The position numbers and the translations under genes were made by a program. The notes under the pieces were generated by a model. That model was not told where the DNA came from, made no database searches, and was given only the letters and a program-made list of their open reading frames with translations. Below are positions 23,602 to 34,735 of a stretch of 64,000 bases of DNA, piece after piece. This DNA is from Brachionus manjavacas (taxonomy: Eukaryota; Rotifera; Eurotatoria; Ploima; Brachionidae), in contig JAHQIY010000001.1 of assembly GCA_019054805.1 (NCBI GenBank), forward strand, positions 11,732,501 to 11,796,500, given 5' to 3'. The stretch's first letter is position 1; each line of letters starts with the position of its first letter.

Positions 23602-25020
23602 ATGAATAATTCTAGAATAAATATTCAAAATGTGGCCAAAATTAATAAAGAGCTTCTGGAGCCATCGACGCCATTTGAAAGTGTGGTGTCGAACCCAAGA
23701 ATTTTCGGTTCAAACGACTCTCATGAGCTTGAGATGCAACTGAGACAAGTTCGTTCCAGTTTGTCAGACTGCATTAGAAATTTTGAGCTAATTGATTATG
23801 ACTACAATGAAGTTGTCGATAAAGATCAATTCAACTCTCTTAAGAATAATTACTTAGAAGAAAAAAAGCTTTTTTTTTCCTTGCAGCAAGACTTGTCCCT
23901 AATGGAACAAGATATTTTAAAATTAAAAAATTTAAAAACTAAATTTAACACTGAAATAAATCAGCTCCAAAAAAATACCGAAAGATCAAAAAGAACTTTG
24001 ACGCCAAGACCAGATTGGACCAGGTGCAGATATGTGGCAAATAATGGCCAAGCATTCAAGTCTAGTGATCATTTGCTGAGAGACCTTATAAACGAACTCA
24101 CAGGAATTGAGAGCTACTCCGAAGACAAGCTCGAATTTTGGGACTCTGATCAAGAAAAAAATGAGGAAAAAAAATCACATTTTTTTCAAAATTTTGGAAA
24201 AAAATTTATTCTAGTGACGCATAGAGAAAATCCAGATTCAGTTCAGCAATTTTTTAGTAGAAAATTAACCAGAGTCGAGCTTGAAGCTGTCCTAAATGAA
24301 TTATTTAGATCCAAAATAGACAATGATTATTTGCTTTGTTTAAACCGTAGATCGGCTGACAAAATGAGCCGCTTTGCCCTAAAATATTTCCAAAGTAAAT
24401 TCAAATCCAAAGAATTGGCTTTGGAATGGGTTGTAAACATTAAACAATCTTGTAAATGTTTCTCTAATTTTAAACTTGCTAAATTGATGGCACTAGTGCT
24501 AGATGACCAGGCAAATGACCAAATTCAAAGGAAATTTTATTCTTCGCTGGGCTCTTTTTATTTGAATTTAATTCAACAGCCCAGTGAATTTAGCCTGGAA
24601 CAAAATGAAATTTACAAGCTTGTTAAAAATAGTTATGGGTACAAAAATCAAAGTTTTATCTCTGAATTGGTGAGTGTGTTAAAAAGCACAAAACATTTAT
24701 GGGAAGATTCGCGAATAAATTTGTCCAAGCTAAGTGCTCTTTTGACTAGTAGTGATGGCATGTTTGCTAGGACTCTTGAGCGACAATTTGAAGCAGAAAA
24801 GCTGTCTCACTTACAAAACATAATTGGGTTCTTGAAGAAAATAAATGAGGAAATTGTTTGTGGAGAAGATTTTTTGAGTTGCATGAAAGAAATCGATATA
24901 GAATGTTCTCACAACGAAATTAATAAATATTGTAGACAGATTTTTTCAGATTCAAAGATAATGAGATTAGATTTTGCTGAGTTTGAGCAACGTTTAAAAA
25001 AATTTTTTTTTATTCAATAA
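23602..25020 (+). CDS. Single-exon coiled-coil protein with EF-hand-like end
   Basis: A 472-aa frame without introns, from ATG 23602. Residues about 40-135 are heptad-rich and predicted coiled coil (LSLMEQDILKLKNLKTKFN). Around residue 135 is the block LTPRPDWTRC. RPDW-type blocks occur in several metazoan ciliary coiled-coil proteins, recalled from general knowledge and not checked. The middle has a helical block with RFALKYFQSKFKSKELALEW. The C-terminus has DSKIMRLDFAEFEQRL, which looks like a degenerate EF-hand loop and helix. A poly(A) signal AATAAA (25016-25021) overlaps the stop codon. Codon use is coherent throughout, so it is a real gene. A ciliary or flagellar role is only a guess; the exact family is not recognised. 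Confidence 0.75.
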   Translation: MNNSRINIQNVAKINKELLEPSTPFESVVSNPRIFGSNDSHELEMQLRQVRSSLSDCIRNFELIDYDYNEVVDKDQFNSLKNNYLEEKKLFFSLQQDLSLMEQDILKLKNLKTKFNTEINQLQKNTERSKRTLTPRPDWTRCRYVANNGQAFKSSDHLLRDLINELTGIESYSEDKLEFWDSDQEKNEEKKSHFFQNFGKKFILVTHRENPDSVQQFFSRKLTRVELEAVLNELFRSKIDNDYLLCLNRRSADKMSRFALKYFQSKFKSKELALEWVVNIKQSCKCFSNFKLAKLMALVLDDQANDQIQRKFYSSLGSFYLNLIQQPSEFSLEQNEIYKLVKNSYGYKNQSFISELVSVLKSTKHLWEDSRINLSKLSALLTSSDGMFARTLERQFEAEKLSHLQNIIGFLKKINEEIVCGEDFLSCMKEIDIECSHNEINKYCRQIFSDSKIMRLDFAEFEQRLKKFFFIQ

Positions 25021-25880
25021 ATTTAATTTATTTGGTTTATTGATTTAAACGGAAATTGGATTGCTAAAATTTCATGAGCCTTAGTCTAAACCTAATATTT
25101 ATTTATTCTACTCAAATTTGTAAGCCTGGTGCACAAATATAAGTCAAAATCCAAAGAAATTGCCTAAAGTAAAAGCCCTAGATTGAAAAATCTAACGAGT
25201 TTTCAAAAATGAATCTTCAGAAGTTCAGCTAGTAAAAATAATATATTGCCATTTTTTATTAATTTATTTTGTGACAAATTCTCATTTTAATGAACCCATG
25301 ATCACCATTCCATTTAGTGAGGTTTAAACGAAATGAAAACAAAATTTTATTTAAAAAAAAATGCTTTTTTGGCAACTTGCAGATCATAACCATGATTACA
25401 TGATCAAAACCCAAAAGATTAAAATCTTTATAGAAATGATGAGTAAAACTTATATTTTTTAATTAGACACAAAATGTTTACTATCTTAATTTTAAAAAAA
25501 AATCTTTTTTTCCCAATTGATCTTTAACTCATTTTTATAAAATATTTATTCGTAAATTTCAACGACCAATTTGACATCCACATTAAAGCATCCAAATAAT
25601 GGCTTTAAATTTTAATATCAATTAAAATAAATGCAACAGTAAATTTCTATAACACGTTAATTTGTGAATTTACTGGTCTACCAAGAAAAATAAAAAACAA
25701 ATAGGTATAAAATTATTTTTTTTTTTACTAGTAATTTTTTAAATTTACTTTTCAGTTAGTAATTATGTGAAACAATTTTTTTGTTTCAGTAATATACTAA
25801 AATTTGAAGAATGGTCAATCCAGAGCCATCAAATGAAGATATTTCTATTGATGATATTATAGATAAAGCTAATTCTTTGT
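25021..25880. other. Intergenic, no gene seen
   Basis: A/T-rich sequence after the coiled-coil gene. No convincing frame, RNA or terminal repeat. Confidence 0.5.
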
Positions 25881-25882
25881 TG

Positions 25883-26880
25883 GTATAAGAAATAATGTAC
25901 GTGATAATCTGCAGTCTGACCTCAACCGTCTTGCAGAATGGTCGGACACTTGGCGAATGAAATTCCACAAAAAGAAGTGTGTGGTCATACATGTTGGGGA
26001 CAAGAACGATTGCTACGAGTACATGCTAGGCGATCATACACTTGAAAAGACCACAAATAAGCGAGACCTCGGAATCATTATCACAAATGACCTTAAGTGG
26101 ACTGAGCATTCCAAGAGAGCGGCGTCTAGGGCGACGATGATAGCATGCCGAATCAAGCTAACCTTCTCGTATTTCTCATTGGAACTGGTGAACTTGCTCT
26201 ACAAGTCGTTCGTACGGCCTCACTTAGAGTTTGCAGTCGGTGCCTGGAATCCTTTTCGGCGGGGTGACATTAAACTGCTTGAACAGGTGCAAAGGAGATT
26301 CTCAAAGCTAGTCCCTGAACTCAAATCGAAACTCTCGGTTGGATCACTCTAGAAGAACGGCGTAGTCGAGGTGACCTCATCCAGCTCCATAAGATTCAGC
26401 ACGGCTACGACCACGTATGCTTTATCAACGGCGATCAAAGGCTGGCGTCTGATGGCCACGACGGTCCAGCAGGGAACACCAGAACTTGTCATCGTGCAAT
26501 TGAGCGCGAGTTGGTTCGCAACTGCGAGGCACGCACCAACTTCTTCACGAACAGGACCGCAGGTGAATGGAATGCCCTAGATGCAGCGACCAGATGCAAA
26601 ACTAACACCAACACATTTAAAAATAGAATTGACAAACTACTTTATTTTTTATAATATTCTTTTTGTTACCATTAAGACTAAAATTTTTCTAAAAATAGGA
26701 TATTAGAAAATATGTAAAACAAAATTTATTTATAAAATTTGTAAAAAAAAAGCTATCTAAAAATAGCTTATTTAAAAAAGAAAAAAAAAGGCAAGTGGCT
26801 GTTATAGTGGGGCGTCTAGGTGCGCCACTACTTGGAGACCCAAGTCTCCCACAGCTTTTATACTACTACTACTACTACAA
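25883..26880 (+). pseudogene. 5'-truncated LINE, RT C-terminal part
   Basis: The frame from about 25883 reads LQSDLNRLAEWSDTWRMKFH, then KKCVVIHVG, then NKRDLGIIITNDLKWTEH and RPHLEFAVGAWNPF: the region after the catalytic domain of jockey/CR1-like RTs. After a stop at 26350 the text continues one frame over with WITLEERRSRGDLIQLHKI, NFFTNRTAGEWNAL and TFKNRIDKL to a stop at 26652-26654. It ends in a (TAC)n tail near 26858-26880. The start in the middle of the RT is typical 5' truncation during target-primed insertion. The high GC of this segment sets it off from its surroundings, so it is a young copy of the family also seen at 53860-54455. Confidence 0.88.
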
Positions 26881-26927
26881 AAACAAGCACAAAAAATGAT
26901 GACAAAAAGTAAGAAATATATTCCAGA

Positions 26928-27045
26928 AGCTTGCTTGGTGGTCAAGGTATGGTAAAATTCAACTGTACTGATCAATGTATGACAAATCGATGTGGTTGCA
27001 AAAAATCCCAGTTGTTATGTAAATCAAGATGTCATGGATGGAATT
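26928..27045 (+). pseudogene. Transposon-derived cysteine-cluster (CxC) remnant
   Basis: The frame reads SLLGGQGMVKFNCTDQC, then NRCGCKK, LLCKSRCHGWNSS. The pattern SGQG...C.C...C...RC.CKK...C.S.CH is a cysteine cluster found at the C-terminus of several transposon-derived animal proteins, often after an integrase domain. Nothing recognisable precedes it here, so it is an isolated fragment. Confidence 0.5.
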
Positions 27046-27589
27046 CAAGCAAAATTCAAATTTTTGATTACACTATTTCAGTAATTGACTAAAAAGATTC
27101 CAGCAAATTACTAAAACTCAAAGAGAAAAGTATTTGTTTTTTTTTTTATTTTGTAAATATACCTTTCATTTCAGTAATTTACCCATATAAAAAAATCAGA
27201 AAATGTCTAAAATTTATTCACTTTTTTATGTTTTACATTTTTAGTGTTAGACCAGTAAATTTTTTAATTTAAGTGTTTTAGAATTTTACGGTAACATATA
27301 TAAACGCGAAAAAAAGTTATTGATTTAGATTTTATTTTACTTCAAATAAAAATTCATCTAATTTTCTTCCTAATCAAAGATTAAACAAATCATGTTTAAT
27401 TAAGTTTAAAAATTTAATAATATTTTAAAAATTGCTAAAAATACATTTTTTAAAACATAAAATAAAAATTTTGATTCGAAATTTACATTTGATCATAAAC
27501 TTCAAATTTCCGCATTTTCTCATATCTTGATAGTTGAATTAATTTGGAATTTTAAACACGTTCAAAGCATAGCAAAAATTACCTCTCTC

Positions 27590-27790
27590 CATTTTCCTTA
27601 ATTGTGTGGTCAGGCAGAAGATCGAGGGTTTCAAAACCAGCTTAAGGTGAAAAAATCTTCAAAATATCTGCGGTGTAGCTGATCATCTCGATGCAGTAGC
27701 CTCTAAGTCAGATCGAAGCCGTTACTCAAAAAGGTACTTGAAAAGGAGATGAGCGCCTCTCCATTAACCACTAGGATAGAAAAGCTACAA
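27590..27790 (+). repeat. Degenerate tRNA-derived SINE-like sequence
   Basis: A GC-richer island of about 200 bp. GTCAGGCAGAAGATCGAGGG followed by TTTCAAAACC resembles the anticodon and B-box half of tRNA-derived SINEs. The downstream part (GCTGATCATCTCGATGCAGT) is similar to the reverse complement of 18800-18870. The A box is not clear, so this is tentative. Confidence 0.35.
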
Positions 27791-27939
27791 TTTTTTTCCC
27801 TAATTAACTAGACGAAAAAAAAATTTAAAGCGAGTACATACACTTTGGCTTATTTATTTTCCTCTGAATTAAAGGTAAATAAAACAGACGAGAATCAGTT
27901 ATTATATTTTAGAAATAATAGAACATGAAAAAAAATTAA

Positions 27940-27983
27940 AATTATTAATGACAATATTTTTGGGGATATTGTCATTAATAATT
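27940..27983. repeat. Perfect 18-bp hairpin
   Basis: AATTATTAATGACAATAT at 27940-27957 is followed after 8 nt (TTTTGGGG) by its exact reverse complement at 27966-27983. The size and perfection are unusual in decayed DNA. The function is unknown; it may be a tiny palindromic MITE relic. Confidence 0.7.
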
Positions 27984-27999
27984 ACTGTAAATAAGTCAT

Positions 28000-29536
28000 C
28001 ACGCGATCATATCCCAATTTCCTCTAAATCTAATTTGATTAAAAACATAGAAGAAAACATAGAAGAATTTTTAGTTCAAATCTTTTATTTTTTTAATAAA
28101 TTATAAAGAGGATAAAGCTAATTTGAGAAATTTTCAAAAATTTAAAAATTGTAAAATTGTGAAATTTCATAAAACTAGCCAAAATTAAAAAAATAAAATT
28201 CTTTTTCATTCATTCAATTTGAAAAAATTTAGCTAAATTAACTTTAATGAAACACTTTGAGACAAAATATCAACTATCAAGAGCTAATCGAAGCAATTGA
28301 TTTTAATTTTCAAAGGCTAAAATGAAATACCCAAAGTGTTCCAACTTGCTTCGGTCTTCAAGAAGTCGAAGCAAGCTTTGTTAAATTTATATAAAGTTCT
28401 ACCTTAAATTTAATTACTAGATATGGTCAGACTTGTGCAAAAGTAAAAAAGGTCATTTTAAAGTGTCAAGTCAAGTCGTTTGCCGTTAAATTAAAAGGGT
28501 TTTAAAAATGAAAAAAAAGATACCATAAAGCAAAATTAAATAATTTTTTAAGTTTTGACAGCTGTCTTCTTAAAATCTTTATCTTGGTAAGTTTAAAAAC
28601 TCTTTTTTTTACCATTTTTTACTGAAAAAAGTGTGAGTTTATGTAAATTCACGTTTTTTTTTTAAATAATAGAATTTATAAGACTCAAAGAAAAGCGCTA
28701 CAAATAGACATTTTTTGGCCCTTTTACAAATTGTTAAAATTTTCCTAATTTACGCGAAATTATAGTAAAATTGCCATCGAGCATCATGTTTAATCAATGC
28801 TTACATTTTATAACATATGCTGAGATTAAATTCATTTACATCATAAAAAAAAATCAAATAATTAATTTAAATAAAATTCCTATATCTAATATCAATTATG
28901 GGATTATTTAATACTTGAAATTTTATACTAAGTATTTTTATAAATGACCATTCTTGAAATTATATTGATTGAAAATCTATATCGCTTAGAAACACTATGT
29001 AAATTAATTTTTGTTTAATTAAAATAAATCAGTTGCTAAAAAAAATCAACTCGATACTTTACAAAGCTTAAGTGTGAAAATGTTTTAAAAAGCCAAAAAA
29101 AATTTCTAATTTTAAAATGCAAAAACTTTTTTTAAATAATTAAAGAAAAATTTTTAACATTGTAAATTTTTATTTTCTCATTTGGAGTATTTTTTCCATT
29201 CATAAAATTTATCACTATTTAATTTTTTAATTTTATTTGATTTGCGTCTAAATTTTTGTTATTCTTTCCAGATCTAAAAAGAAGCAATTTTAATTTTAAG
29301 TTAATAGCACTCTTAACGCTTAAGTGAGGTACTTATTTCTAACTAAAAGTTAATTAAACATTCATTAATATTGCTTTATTTCCTATAGCAAGTTATCATG
29401 AATTTTGGTGAGGAATATTTTTAGAAAATTCCCATGTTGTCATTTAAATAATAATAATTCAGTATCAGAATTGTTACACACCAATATTATTGAATTGAAC
29501 ACCCAAGTCCAAAATTGACCAAGTTCATTAAAAAAC
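28000..29536. other. Intergenic, no gene seen
   Basis: Very AT-rich. A short inverted repeat, GCTTCGGTCTTC / GAAGTCGAAGC, lies near 28347-28377. Nothing else is supported. Confidence 0.45.
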
Positions 29537-29554
29537 TTTTTTAATAGTGTTGGC

Positions 29555-29705
29555 AATCGACTCCAATCGATTGACAAATTTAATAAATCGATTATTTTTT
29601 TCTAGTCGATCATTAAATCGATTAATTATTTTTAGTCGATTATTAAATCGATTATTTTTTTCTATTCGATTATTAAATCGATTTAAAAATCGATTGTTTT
29701 TTTCT
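29555..29705. repeat. hAT left subterminal ATCGAT repeats
   Basis: Four to five copies of a roughly 30-bp unit based on TAGTCGATTATTAAATCGAT, the reverse of the array at the other end. Subterminal repeats in hAT elements usually bind the transposase. Confidence 0.8.
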
Positions 29706-29944
29706 AGTTGACTGTAAAGTTTCTAATATGTCTCGTAATAAATTTAGGAATTAGCAAAACATGTTTTTTTAAATTAATAAAGATATTTAAATTGATTTAA
29801 AATTTCAAAATAAAAGCAAATATTGCAATTTAACGATTTATTTAAAAAAAATTTTTATTCTTAATATAAAACAAGATTAAAATTATAAAAATTAAAAATT
29901 TGAAACGATTTAAAATATTTAAAAAAAAATTCTTAATTAATTTT

Positions 29945-32510
29945 TTATAAATTTTCTGAAAAAACCATCATTTTGTCAATTTTTAGTGGATTTAATTTAT
30001 TTCTTCTTTCCCAGACTGTATAGCCTGTGGCAGAAAAAAGTTTTTCTGACGGTACTGAAGAAGCTGGGATGCAGAAAATAGATTTAACAACGTTAAAAAG
30101 AATTGGATAGGTTTCTTGGTTCATATTCCAAAAAGATAATGGTTCTATATTTTTAGAAGACTCTGAATTATATTTATAAATTTCTCTATCGATTATATTT
30201 AGTCTCGCAGCTGTTTTGCTATTATTTATATCTTTATTAAAATCAAATAATTGGAGTGTAGATTATTTTTTAGAGTGAGAACCTTTTTGTTGAGATGCTT
30301 CGAATTTATTTAAGGAATCAGGTATATTGCTTAAATTTACTATCTTTAGAACTTGTTTTTGTTCAGTTGTAAATTCGGAGATGATGGTTTTTATGGTGTT
30401 CTTAGCTTCTTTTAAAAACTCTTTTCGAATCTCGTCAGAAAATCTCCCGAATAGTTTAGTTCTAACATCAAGAAAAGTTGCTGCTATCAAAATTTTATTA
30501 GTAAATATTCCGTATTTGTTAGTATACATATTTGTCCAATAGTTTAAAACTTTCTTTAAACAATTAAAGAATCATTTGGATCAACTAATAAACTAGCCTG
30601 CAAACAGCCAGAAGTAGAAATTACAATAGAAATTGTCACATATTTACATCCAGATAACTCAAGAGTTGCATTATAAAAAGGCTCAAATACCTGGATAATT
30701 TTCATAATATTGTCTTTATCAAATTTACTGATCGACAAATCTTCATATTTACGACGAATGTCAGGTTGAGTTAAAGCCTGATTAATTGCATCTAATTGTT
30801 CATATAAGCGTTCAATCATCAAATAAGTTGAGTTCCATCTTGTTTTTACATCTTGTATCAATTTATGCTGCTCAATTTTAAGTAATTTCTGAGCTTCAGA
30901 CAGGTATTCACTTAACTTAGTTGATTGATGAATAACACTGACTATTTTTCTACATTTTTCAATGAGACTTGTAACCGGTTTATAATAAACAATGTTTTTA
31001 ATCTTTAAAAGCTTTATTTAAGATATTGAACGTTCTGAAGTTCTAAGAATGGAATTCTTATTTATACCTATATGCTCGTGTCAAGAACACGAGCTTATAA
31101 TTAACTCAAGATGTGAGCTTAGTGCTTAATGTTTATGTCAGCATTTCGAAGCGTCTAACTTCTGAGATACGTGACAAGTATAATTCTTACTTATCTTTGT
31201 GCATCAGTTGACAAGCTGATGAATAAGTGATTATTCAGGGTAACAGACTTGCATAATTTTGCATACATTCGGCTTCGATATCAGATATAAAATTTTCATC
31301 TCCCCTATTATTAGTCTCAAATTCCTAAAAAAATTTTCATTTTATAACTTAGTGTAAAGTTAAAAATAAATTTTTGTTAAGCTGATTTAATTATAAAATA
31401 GATTTACTATAAATAAATGCAAAGGTATTTATATTTAATAAATTAAGTTTGGGAAATTTAATATCAGTATTAATTTAGCCACTATATTTGCTTTTTCAAA
31501 TTAACAATAAAAATAAAAAATATTCAAAATTAAAAAAAAACATAGAAAAAATTTTTATTCCTCGTTTGAATATTTTGACATTCTCTGTAGTATCAAATGC
31601 AATACATGCGCACAACAGCTAAATTGGTTAACTTTTTTTCGCATCTGTGATAAAGATGTTCTTGGTTCTGGATGAACATCCGAATTAAGAAGTGATGATA
31701 AATTGATCATGTTTGAACAGTTGTCAGTTACAATTCCTACTATTTTATCAAATATATTATATTCGTTTAAAACCATTATAAGATTTTCTTTAATGGCTTC
31801 GCCTAAATGAGTTCCTGGAAGATGCGGAACAGCAAGCGTGTATAATGATAAAGTCATTCTTTCATCTAAACAATGACAAGTAACCCCCATATAAGGATAG
31901 TTCTGGATTGAAGTCCAAAGATCTAAAGTTATTGAAATTGACGAAGATTTTGCCAAACAAGATTTAATCTTGATTACTGTTCTATTGAAATCTTCATTTA
32001 AGATATTGCCCGATAAATTTTTTCGCTTCGGAATTGAGTATTTATTGTCCAACTCATGGAAAATATCTATAAACTCTCTTTTTTCAACTATACGAAAAGG
32101 AAGGCTTGCACTTAATACAAATTTTAAAAGCTTATTGTCCGTTTTTGTATTACACTTCATTTTTAGGTATTCGGTTTAGCTTCGTTCTCAGAATCTTCTT
32201 CTTTTTTTTCCTCAGAAATCGAGTCTTCACCTAGATTATGATTATATCTAAGGTGATTCTAAATATTTGATGTTGAACCTAGCCATAGATAAAATGAACT
32301 GCAGTGTGAGCATTGCAAATATTCCTTTCCATTTATTAGCTTCTTGAAGCAATGTTCCCAAATGATAGAAGCTTTTGAATAGCTTTTACGCTTATTTCTT
32401 ATTAATGGGACCTGCTGATTCACATTTAAGAGTTGAGCATTTGATGGCTCATCCAAGGAACTAAGGGATTGAATAAAACTTTGCATTTTTTTAAGAAAAA
32501 CTTTTTCCAA
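29945..32510 (-). pseudogene. hAT transposase, BED zinc finger, broken
   Basis: The BED finger comes first (SIIWEHCFKKLINGKEYLQC and CSHC, 32400-32280), interrupted by a stop after TSNI and with the His part (NHLRYNH) beyond it. Next comes the RNase-H-like domain: SISITLDLWTSIQNYPYMGV (near 31930), IVGIVTDNCSNM and FSCCAHVLHLILQ. An apparent intron of about 230 nt ends at TTTTTAG near 31326. The solo LTR then interrupts the frame between QNYAS and LIEKCRKI. After that come DVKTRWNSTYLMIERL, then FLDVRTKLF and, after more stops, the hAT dimerisation block with PLSFWN, SVPSEKLFSATGYTVWERR and a stop at 29945. At least three in-frame stops plus the LTR show that this copy cannot make its own transposase. 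Confidence 0.9.
30970..31245 (-). mobile_element. Solo LTR, 276 bp, nested in the hAT transposase
   Basis: Read on the minus strand it begins TGTTACCCTG at 31245 and ends GGTTACA at 30970, the TGT...ACA ends of LTR retrotransposons. Outside lie identical 4-bp copies (GACT on +, 30966-30969 and 31246-31249). Removing the LTR and one copy rejoins the transposase frame. A TATA-like GGTATAAATA and an AATAAA signal lie inside in the right order. Hairpin GCTCGTGT...ACACGAGC lies at 31073-31093. No internal retroviral genes, so it is a recombination remnant. Confidence 0.85.
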
Positions 32511-33214
32511 TAAGGAAAAAGTTACATAATTAAAATTATTAGTTAACTTGTAAAATTTGAATTTTTAACTTATAATTAATTTTATTTTTTAATTTATTAT
32601 TTTTTTTTAGGAAAGTAACTTCCTAAATGTATAAAAAACAAAGGTAATCGCATGCCACAAAAATTATTGATAATTTAAATTAGTTTAATTTTTTATATAA
32701 TATTAATTAATTAAAATAAAGTTTAAGATTAAATATTTCTATTTTTTAAAATATAGCGTCTTTTCTTTTACATTATAGTTTTAGTCGTTTGGCTTAGCTC
32801 TTTTTTATTCTCTCTCTTTTTTCATCTCTTTATCTATCTTATTTAATATTTTACTAATATTTTATTTTTGGCTCAGAACGGCCGTTTTCTAGTTAAAAGA
32901 TTCTAAATAAACCATTTTAGCCTAATAAGTAAATCTTTTATTTTGCACCAAATCAAGAATACTACCAATAATAATATGAATTTTTGAATAATACTTAAAA
33001 AAAAAGAATTCCCATTTAAAAACAAATTTAAATAGAATTAGATAAAAAGATTTTTTTAATTCAAAAATGTTAACATAATAAGAAAATTGAAATAAGCTTT
33101 AATAATACTTTCAAGGATTTCCTCTTGCAAAAAAAGAAAAGCTCTGCATGCAATTGTGGCTGCAGCTCGATGCAATCATTATTGCAGTCTTTATATTTCA
33201 ATTCATACGGAACT
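32511..33214. other. hAT interior between transposase and captured fragment
   Basis: Mostly AT-rich without a clear frame. The segment 33110-33200 is richer in GC. On the minus strand it can be read as VPYELKYKDCNNDCIELQPQ, which might be another captured exon, but I cannot identify it. Confidence 0.35.
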
Positions 33215-34311
33215 TCATAATAAATTTTTTAAAATTATTATTTTGCTCAAAATAAGTAATCGGGCTTTCGAGTGTGTCATTTTTTTCAAAATAAGGCTGT
33301 AAATAAGGCTCATTTTTTTACTTAGCATAGCTTCACTTAATGGTATATTTCCGGTGTGAATTTTGGGTATAAAGCCACTAATGAACTCGCTTAGCTTAAC
33401 AATCACTCCACCATTTTGTGAATTTATCTTTTTTACAGTAGCACTAACAGTTTGTCCCACTGCAAGTTCTGTAAATGTCAAGTACTTGGATTCTAGAACA
33501 CTTAGTCTACATGACAGTAAAATCATGTCCTCGATTAAACTATAGTCAAATATTCTGGCCTTAACTGTGCTATTTGGTGGAAAGCTGTTCTCTAAATCTT
33601 CACGTGATAAATTTTTAACATCTTTTTTAAGCTTTTTGAGTTTTTCCTCGGACGCATCTTCATCGTCATCCACTTCATTGTCGCCAATTTTATCATTTTT
33701 TTCAAATAAATGCTTTTTAGGCACAAACCCCATTACTTGTTTAGAATCGGCAGTGTTAAATTTAAAAATAAACCCTTATGTGAATGAGAGTGGACAGTTG
33801 CACTTTCAATTACATTGCCAAGTCTCAGACCGTCCTCTTTTAGGAACAAACGAGCAATTTTGGCCACTTTAGTTGAGTCTATTAAATGCGGCAATAAGCT
33901 CATGTAGATTATTTTTGAGTATGGATTTATAAAAGTTATTGTTCCACTAACAGTTTCACTATTATTGAAAAATTTATTCTCTTCTTTGTCTTTTTTTTTG
34001 ACTAAGCAAGATCGCTTTGAGCTTGGCACATTATTGATGTGCACATATCCATACAAATCGTTTGTTATACTCAAATGAATGCCATTTTTGCTTGTTTTTT
34101 CAATGGTGCAGTCATACTGAGCAACTGGTAAAGCTCTTTTTATTATTAAAATAAAGTTTTGTAAAAAAGTAATTATTAATTTTTTATTTACTTTGGAGAT
34201 AAGATCGGGAACGTTAGATTTTTTTGGAACACTTTCTATCCCATTTGACGTTTTGGTTTCTTTTTTTCTTTCTTTTATTGATCTCTTTGATTGTTTTTTT
34301 AGTTTAAACAT
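33215..34311 (-). pseudogene. Rrp5/PDCD11 fragment (S1 repeats) captured inside the hAT element
   Basis: Two frames run on the minus strand, 34311-33733 and 33733-33215, joined by TAATG where stop and ATG overlap. The first has a basic start (FKLKKQSKRSIKERKKET), then S1-type repeats: DCTIEKTSKNGIHLSITNDL, YGYVHINNV, SGTITFINPYSKIIYMSLLP and KGLFLNL. The second has MGFVPKKHLFEKND, an acidic linker, VKARIFDYSLIEDMILLSCR, VGQTVSATVKKINSQNGGVI and SGFIPKIH. This succession matches an internal set of about three S1 domains of Rrp5/PDCD11, a large nucleolar protein that acts in 18S and 5.8S rRNA processing. Intact Rrp5 has about a dozen S1 domains and a C-terminal HAT/TPR region; neither is present. 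The shift at 33733 and the degraded end show decay or relaxed constraint. A 56-nt GT...AG stretch at 34136-34191 may be a relic intron. Confidence 0.8.
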
Positions 34312-34473
34312 TTTAAAAATTGAATATTTTGTTATTTAACTTGAAAAAAATTCAACATTTGCTATTTTATAATTTTTATTTTGCATTTTAAAATATGAAT
34401 GAATTTTTTCTGCTCTAATGAAGCAATATTCGGACAAATTATTTAAGAAAAAAGATAAGTATGGAATGAACGA

Positions 34474-34735
34474 ATTTAATAATCGACTAAAAAAAATTAA
34501 TCGATTTAATAATCGACTAAAAATAATTAATCGATTTAATAATCGACTGAAAATAATTAATCGATTTAATAATCGACTGAAAATAATTAATCGATTTAAT
34601 AATCGACTGAAAATAATTAATCGATTATATAATCGACTGAAAATAATTAATCGATTTAATAATCGACTAGAAAAAAATAATCGATTTAAAGTTAGTCGAT
34701 TTTTGAATCGATTATTGATAATGGATTGCCAACAC
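34474..34735. repeat. hAT right subterminal array, 30-bp tandem units
   Basis: Seven tandem units of 30 bp, each close to ATTTAATAATCGACTGAAAA followed by TAATTAATCG, then a diverged unit and the terminal repeat. The units differ at only a few bases. They are inverted relative to the left subterminal copies. The open frame across them is only a translation of the repeat. Confidence 0.9.

Noticed and set aside
30327..30542. Plus-strand ORF over the hAT transposase
   Set aside because: Shadow of the transposase, which reads well on the minus strand.
31073..31093. Hairpin GCTCGTGT/ACACGAGC considered as a stand-alone regulatory RNA
   Set aside because: It lies within the solo LTR, where such stems are ordinary, so no separate feature is claimed.
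34474..34700. CRISPR-like regular repeats
   Set aside because: The units are directly adjacent with no unique spacers, lie at a hAT end, and the genome is eukaryotic.
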